A stretch of DNA of 8,814 nucleotides, taken from NCBI GenBank assembly GCA_031258895.1, contig JAIRMF010000086.1, positions 1-8,814 of the forward strand, given 5' to 3'. Shown here one piece after another: positions 6,355-8,814 of this stretch; positions within the stretch are counted from its first letter, which is position 1; each line of letters opens with the position of its first letter. This DNA is from Dysgonamonadaceae bacterium (lineage in GTDB: Bacteria > Bacteroidota > Bacteroidia > Bacteroidales > Azobacteroidaceae). The position numbers and the translations under genes are program-made. The notes under the pieces were generated by a model, which made no database searches, was not told the origin of the DNA, and was given only the letters and a program-made list of their open reading frames with translations.

Positions 6355-7671
6355 ATGATGGGAAATGATATGGGTACGGGGATTGGCGGTATTATTCGTA
6401 CCGTTGTGAATCCGGGCAGGGAGACGTGGGAGGCTTTGACGTCCCGTCCTGTTTTTGACGTTTCGGAGTTGTTCGGCACGGCGCGTCGGGTATTGGACGA
6501 CGTCAGGCGTGAGGGCGATACGGCGGTCAGGCGGTACGGTTTGGAGTTTGATTCTGTTGATTTGCCTTCCGTCGAGGTTTCCGAGGCGGAGAAGGAGGAG
6601 GCTTTTTCGGCTGTTCCGGAGGTTTTGCGGTCGGCTATCGGGACTGCGCTGCGCAACATTGAGAAGTTTCATTCCGCGCAGCGGATTTTGCCGCCCGAGG
6701 TTGAGACTTTTCCCGGCGTAAGGTGCTGGCAGCGTCGGACGCCTGTTGAGAAGGTCGGTTTGTACGTACCGGGCGGGACGGCGCCGTTGCTGTCTACTGT
6801 CTTGATGCTGGCTGTTCCGGCTCGTGTGGCGGGTTGTCGGGAGGTTGTGTTATGTTCTCCGCCCGGTCCTGACGGCAGGTTGCATCCGGCGGTAACGTTT
6901 GCGGCGACCTTGTCGGGCGTTGAGAGGATATTTAAGGTTGGGGGCATTCAGGCGATTGGTGCGATGGCGTACGGGACTGAAACTATTCCGCGTGTTTACA
7001 AGATTTTCGGGCCCGGGAACAGGTATGTTACGGCGGCCAAGCAGTTGGTGGGGATTGATTCCGTTGCCATCGACATGCCTGCCGGGCCGTCTGAGGTTGA
7101 GATTATTGCGGATGATGCTGCGGATCCTGTTTTTGTTGCTGCGGACATACTTTCGCAGGCCGAGCACGGTATTGACAGCCAGGCGATACTTGTTTCGACT
7201 TCGAGAAACGTTATAGATTTGACTTTGCGGGAGGTTGCGCGTCAGTTACCGTTACTGGAGCGTCGTTTGACGGCTCGGGGCGCTTTGTCGAACAGTCTGG
7301 CGGTTGTTTTTGATAATTACGATGATGTTGTCTCGTTCACCGATTTCTATGCGCCGGAACATCTTATCATTCAGACCCGCAATTACGGTGAATTATCGGA
7401 CAGGGTGAGCAATGCCGGCTCTGTTTTTCTGGGGCCGTATACTCCGGAGAGCGCGGGCGACTATGCTTCCGGTACGAACCATACTTTGCCTACTAACGGT
7501 CACGCCCGTGCGTATAGTGGTTTGAGTCTTGAGAGTTTTACTAAACGGATTACTTTTCAGGAGATCACTCGGGAGGGCATTAACGGTTTGGGGCCGACGA
7601 TACTTGCGATGGCGGAAGGGGAGCGGCTTTCGGCTCACGGCAGGGCTGTAAGCGTGAGGATGGGACGATAA
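6355..7671 (+). CDS. hisD: Histidinol dehydrogenase
   Basis: HisD catalyses the last two steps of histidine biosynthesis, the NAD-dependent oxidation of L-histidinol via histidinal to histidine, and is a zinc enzyme of the cytoplasm. The 438-residue length is normal. All key residues align with the E. coli enzyme. Q268 and H271 lie in SQAEHGID, E335 and H336 in APEHL, D369 and H376 in AGDYASGTNHTLP, and H428 in SAHGR. Further signatures are LYVPGGTAPLLSTVLMLA (136-153), KVGGIQAIGAMAYGT (194-208), IFGPGNRYVTAAKQ (217-230) and IDMPAGPSEVEIIAD (239-253). The start is uncertain: ATGs at 6355, 6358 and 6370 are all possible, and family alignment begins near GIIRTVVNPGRE, which suits 6370 as well as 6355. 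It lies 30 bases after the deacetylase-like gene. Neither hisG upstream nor hisC/hisB downstream is present, unlike the usual Bacteroidota his operon. Confidence 0.97.
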   Translation: MMGNDMGTGIGGIIRTVVNPGRETWEALTSRPVFDVSELFGTARRVLDDVRREGDTAVRRYGLEFDSVDLPSVEVSEAEKEEAFSAVPEVLRSAIGTALRNIEKFHSAQRILPPEVETFPGVRCWQRRTPVEKVGLYVPGGTAPLLSTVLMLAVPARVAGCREVVLCSPPGPDGRLHPAVTFAATLSGVERIFKVGGIQAIGAMAYGTETIPRVYKIFGPGNRYVTAAKQLVGIDSVAIDMPAGPSEVEIIADDAADPVFVAADILSQAEHGIDSQAILVSTSRNVIDLTLREVARQLPLLERRLTARGALSNSLAVVFDNYDDVVSFTDFYAPEHLIIQTRNYGELSDRVSNAGSVFLGPYTPESAGDYASGTNHTLPTNGHARAYSGLSLESFTKRITFQEITREGINGLGPTILAMAEGERLSAHGRAVSVRMGR

Positions 7672-7672
7672 A

Positions 7673-7702
7673 CGGAATCTTCCGGCTATTAATCTTTTTT
7701 TT
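7673..7702 (+). terminator. Weak terminator candidate after hisD
   Basis: Two bases after the hisD stop, CGGA (7673-7676) and TCCG (7681-7684) can pair around ATCT. A run of eight T follows at 7695-7702. The stem is short and sits ten bases before the T run, so it is not a classical intrinsic terminator. The run overlaps the stop codon (TAA at 7703-7701) of the convergent DUF6261 gene. Confidence 0.25.
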
Positions 7703-8654
7703 AAAAATTTCCTTTGGTTTCGGCTTTGTCGGCGGAGATTATATTGAAGCTGACGAGTTTGTGACCTTTGTATCTGCCTTTGCCGTTTATGCGGATGAGG
7801 GCGGTGCCGGGTTTGTCGTTGTTGTGGTAGGAGAGTGAGAAGTCTTCGGTGAACGTAAGTTGCTCATTGTTGTGGGAGACGACGGGCGTCGGGACGACCG
7901 GTCTGCCGTCATATATTTTGTCGGGGATATCGGCGACTGTTGCGGCGGCAATATTTTCTTTCTTTTCGTGTTTGATGTGGAGATTGAAGTAATCTATTTC
8001 GGCGTTGAGTTCTTTTATGAAGTCTGTTGTGTCGTCTTTTCCGTTCAGGAGCGCGTAGGCTTCTAATATTGCGACCATTTTTCTGTACAGTTTATCGGAT
8101 TTTTTCCTGACGGCGGCGATTTTTTCGGTAGGAAACTCTGCGCGCTCCTCGTTACGCATGTCGAACAGGCTGTCGAACTGATTTTGCGCATCGGAAAGTT
8201 CGTTTATCCATTCGTTGAGATGCAGGGTGTGTATTTGTTCTGCGAAATTTTCTTTCAGGTCTTTTACGAGGATTTGTATGGCGGAAGATTTTTCGGTGTA
8301 GGGTTTGGTTTCTATGTAGCTATTGAATGATTTGAGTCTGATTTTGATTGCGCGGGCGCTTTCGGCGACGTCCGGATTGAAGTGACGGAGGTTTGCGGCG
8401 ACGGTAAGAGATATTCCGACAGTGGCTTTGTTTCTGCGTTTATCGGCCTCGGCGATTTGTTTGGTGTATCGGCTGCTGCGCTGGAGGTCAACGAGTTTGA
8501 ATTCCATATTCATATTTTTATGGAACTTTTCTATTACCTCTGCGAACAGGTTTTTGATGTTTGGGTACTGTTCTATTAATGATTGGACGAGGCTAAGGAA
8601 TGTGAAGTGTGATTCATTCCGTAATTCTTCGAGGCGACATTTATTGATTTGCAT
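7701..8654 (-). CDS. DUF6261-like protein with C-terminal Ig/MBG-like domain
   Basis: The function of this 317-residue protein is unknown. Residues about 1-230 look helical and charged (LSLVQSLIEQYPNIKNLFAE, KNMNMEFKLVDLQRSSRYTK, NEWINELSDAQNQFDSLFD). They resemble the Bacteroidota family DUF6261, by recall of family style rather than a search. There is no signal peptide and no membrane segment, so a cytoplasmic location is expected. Residues about 243-305 form a different module. IYDGRPVVPTPVV, then LTFTEDFSLSYHNNDKPGTA and INGKGRYKGHKLVSFNI closely follow the bacterial Ig-like (MBG-type) pattern YDGxxxxP...DYxxSYxNNxxxGTAxxxxxGxGxYxGxxxxxFxI, usually seen in surface proteins. The gene converges on hisD with 29 bases between stops and has its own promoter about 55 bases upstream. 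Its codons end mostly in C or A, as in the other minus-strand genes right of base 2700. Confidence 0.8.
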   Translation of the reverse strand: MQINKCRLEELRNESHFTFLSLVQSLIEQYPNIKNLFAEVIEKFHKNMNMEFKLVDLQRSSRYTKQIAEADKRRNKATVGISLTVAANLRHFNPDVAESARAIKIRLKSFNSYIETKPYTEKSSAIQILVKDLKENFAEQIHTLHLNEWINELSDAQNQFDSLFDMRNEERAEFPTEKIAAVRKKSDKLYRKMVAILEAYALLNGKDDTTDFIKELNAEIDYFNLHIKHEKKENIAAATVADIPDKIYDGRPVVPTPVVSHNNEQLTFTEDFSLSYHNNDKPGTALIRINGKGRYKGHKLVSFNIISADKAETKGNF

Positions 8655-8708
8655 GGCAGTAATATATTTAGTTAAGTTTTTCCTTTCGGATCACCGTCTA
8701 ATAAAGCA

Positions 8709-8739
8709 CAAAGGTAATAAAAATTCTTTTGCAAGCAAT
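8709..8739 (-). promoter_or_regulatory. Bacteroidota sigma-ABfr-type promoter for the DUF6261-like gene
   Basis: On the minus strand, TACCTTTG (8716-8709) is a perfect TAnnTTTG -7 element. ATTG (8739-8736) sits exactly 19 bases upstream as a near-consensus -33 TTTG. The predicted start is near 8703, giving a leader of about 50 bases. Bases 8708-8723 are identical to 4909-4924 around the other minus-strand promoter. Confidence 0.75.
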
Positions 8740-8760
8740 AAAGCGGTACTGTTTTCGGTA

Positions 8761-8778
8761 AAAAAATGTTCGGCGAAC
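8761..8778 (-). terminator. Possible terminator of a minus-strand gene off the right edge
   Basis: GTTCG (8768-8772) and CGAAC (8774-8778) are inverted repeats around one base, so a hairpin of four pairs with a three-base loop is possible. Reading the minus strand, it is followed by A and then a T run (8766-8760). The stem is short, and no gene entering from the right is visible, so confidence is low. Confidence 0.28.
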
Positions 8779-8780
8779 TG

Positions 8781-8795
8781 TCAAGTGACACTTGA
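8781..8795. repeat. Perfect 7-base inverted repeat, possible operator
   Basis: TCAAGTG (8781-8787) and CACTTGA (8789-8795) form a perfect inverted repeat about a single central A. It lies about 40 bases upstream of the -33 element of the DUF6261 promoter, a plausible place for a dimeric regulator. It could equally belong to a gene beyond the right edge. Confidence 0.35.
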
Positions 8796-8814
8796 AGACT
8801 TGCAAAAAGTTTTG

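Overview
The window looks like chromosomal DNA of a Bacteroidota bacterium, probably Bacteroidales. The reasons are a DUF4270 lipoprotein beside a half-length starch-synthase-like protein, a DUF6261 protein, promoters of the TTTG / TAnnTTTG type, and the absence of Shine-Dalgarno-like leaders. GC content is roughly 50%. No tRNA, rRNA, CRISPR array, transposase, integrase or reverse transcriptase is visible. Coding density is high, and no gap without a gene exceeds about 160 bases.

Layout, left to right. (1) The 3' part of a plus-strand gene for a formylglycine-generating-enzyme-like (SUMF1 / C-type-lectin-fold) protein is cut by the left edge. (2) Convergent to it is a minus-strand run of three closely packed genes, probably one operon. 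In transcription order these are a half-length GT5/starch-synthase-like protein (4880-4068), a DUF4270 lipoprotein (4061-2703) and sigma-54, rpoN (2685-1219). (3) A divergent intergenic region (4881-5016) holds a good Bacteroidota promoter for that operon. (4) A plus-strand pair follows 30 bases apart: a CE4-type polysaccharide deacetylase-like protein (5017-6324) and hisD (6355-7671). (5) Convergent to hisD is a minus-strand DUF6261 protein with a C-terminal bacterial Ig/MBG-like domain (8654-7701). It has its own matching promoter.

The most interesting signal is the last ~115 bases of the first gene. Its C-terminal ligand-binding stretch has the codon architecture of a diversity-generating retroelement (DGR) variable repeat. 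Nearly adenine-free scaffold codons (Arg, Gly, Trp, Cys, Phe, Val) alternate with about fifteen codons, each explainable as an AAN codon altered only at adenines. No template repeat or reverse transcriptase is in view, so this would be a remote or off-edge DGR target. It is an inference, not a demonstration.

Secondary signals are a flip of strand base bias at the rpoN/DUF4270 junction inside one apparent operon, a hisD gene without other histidine genes beside it, a starch-synthase half lacking key substrate motifs, and an extracellular-type Ig-like domain on a protein with no signal peptide.
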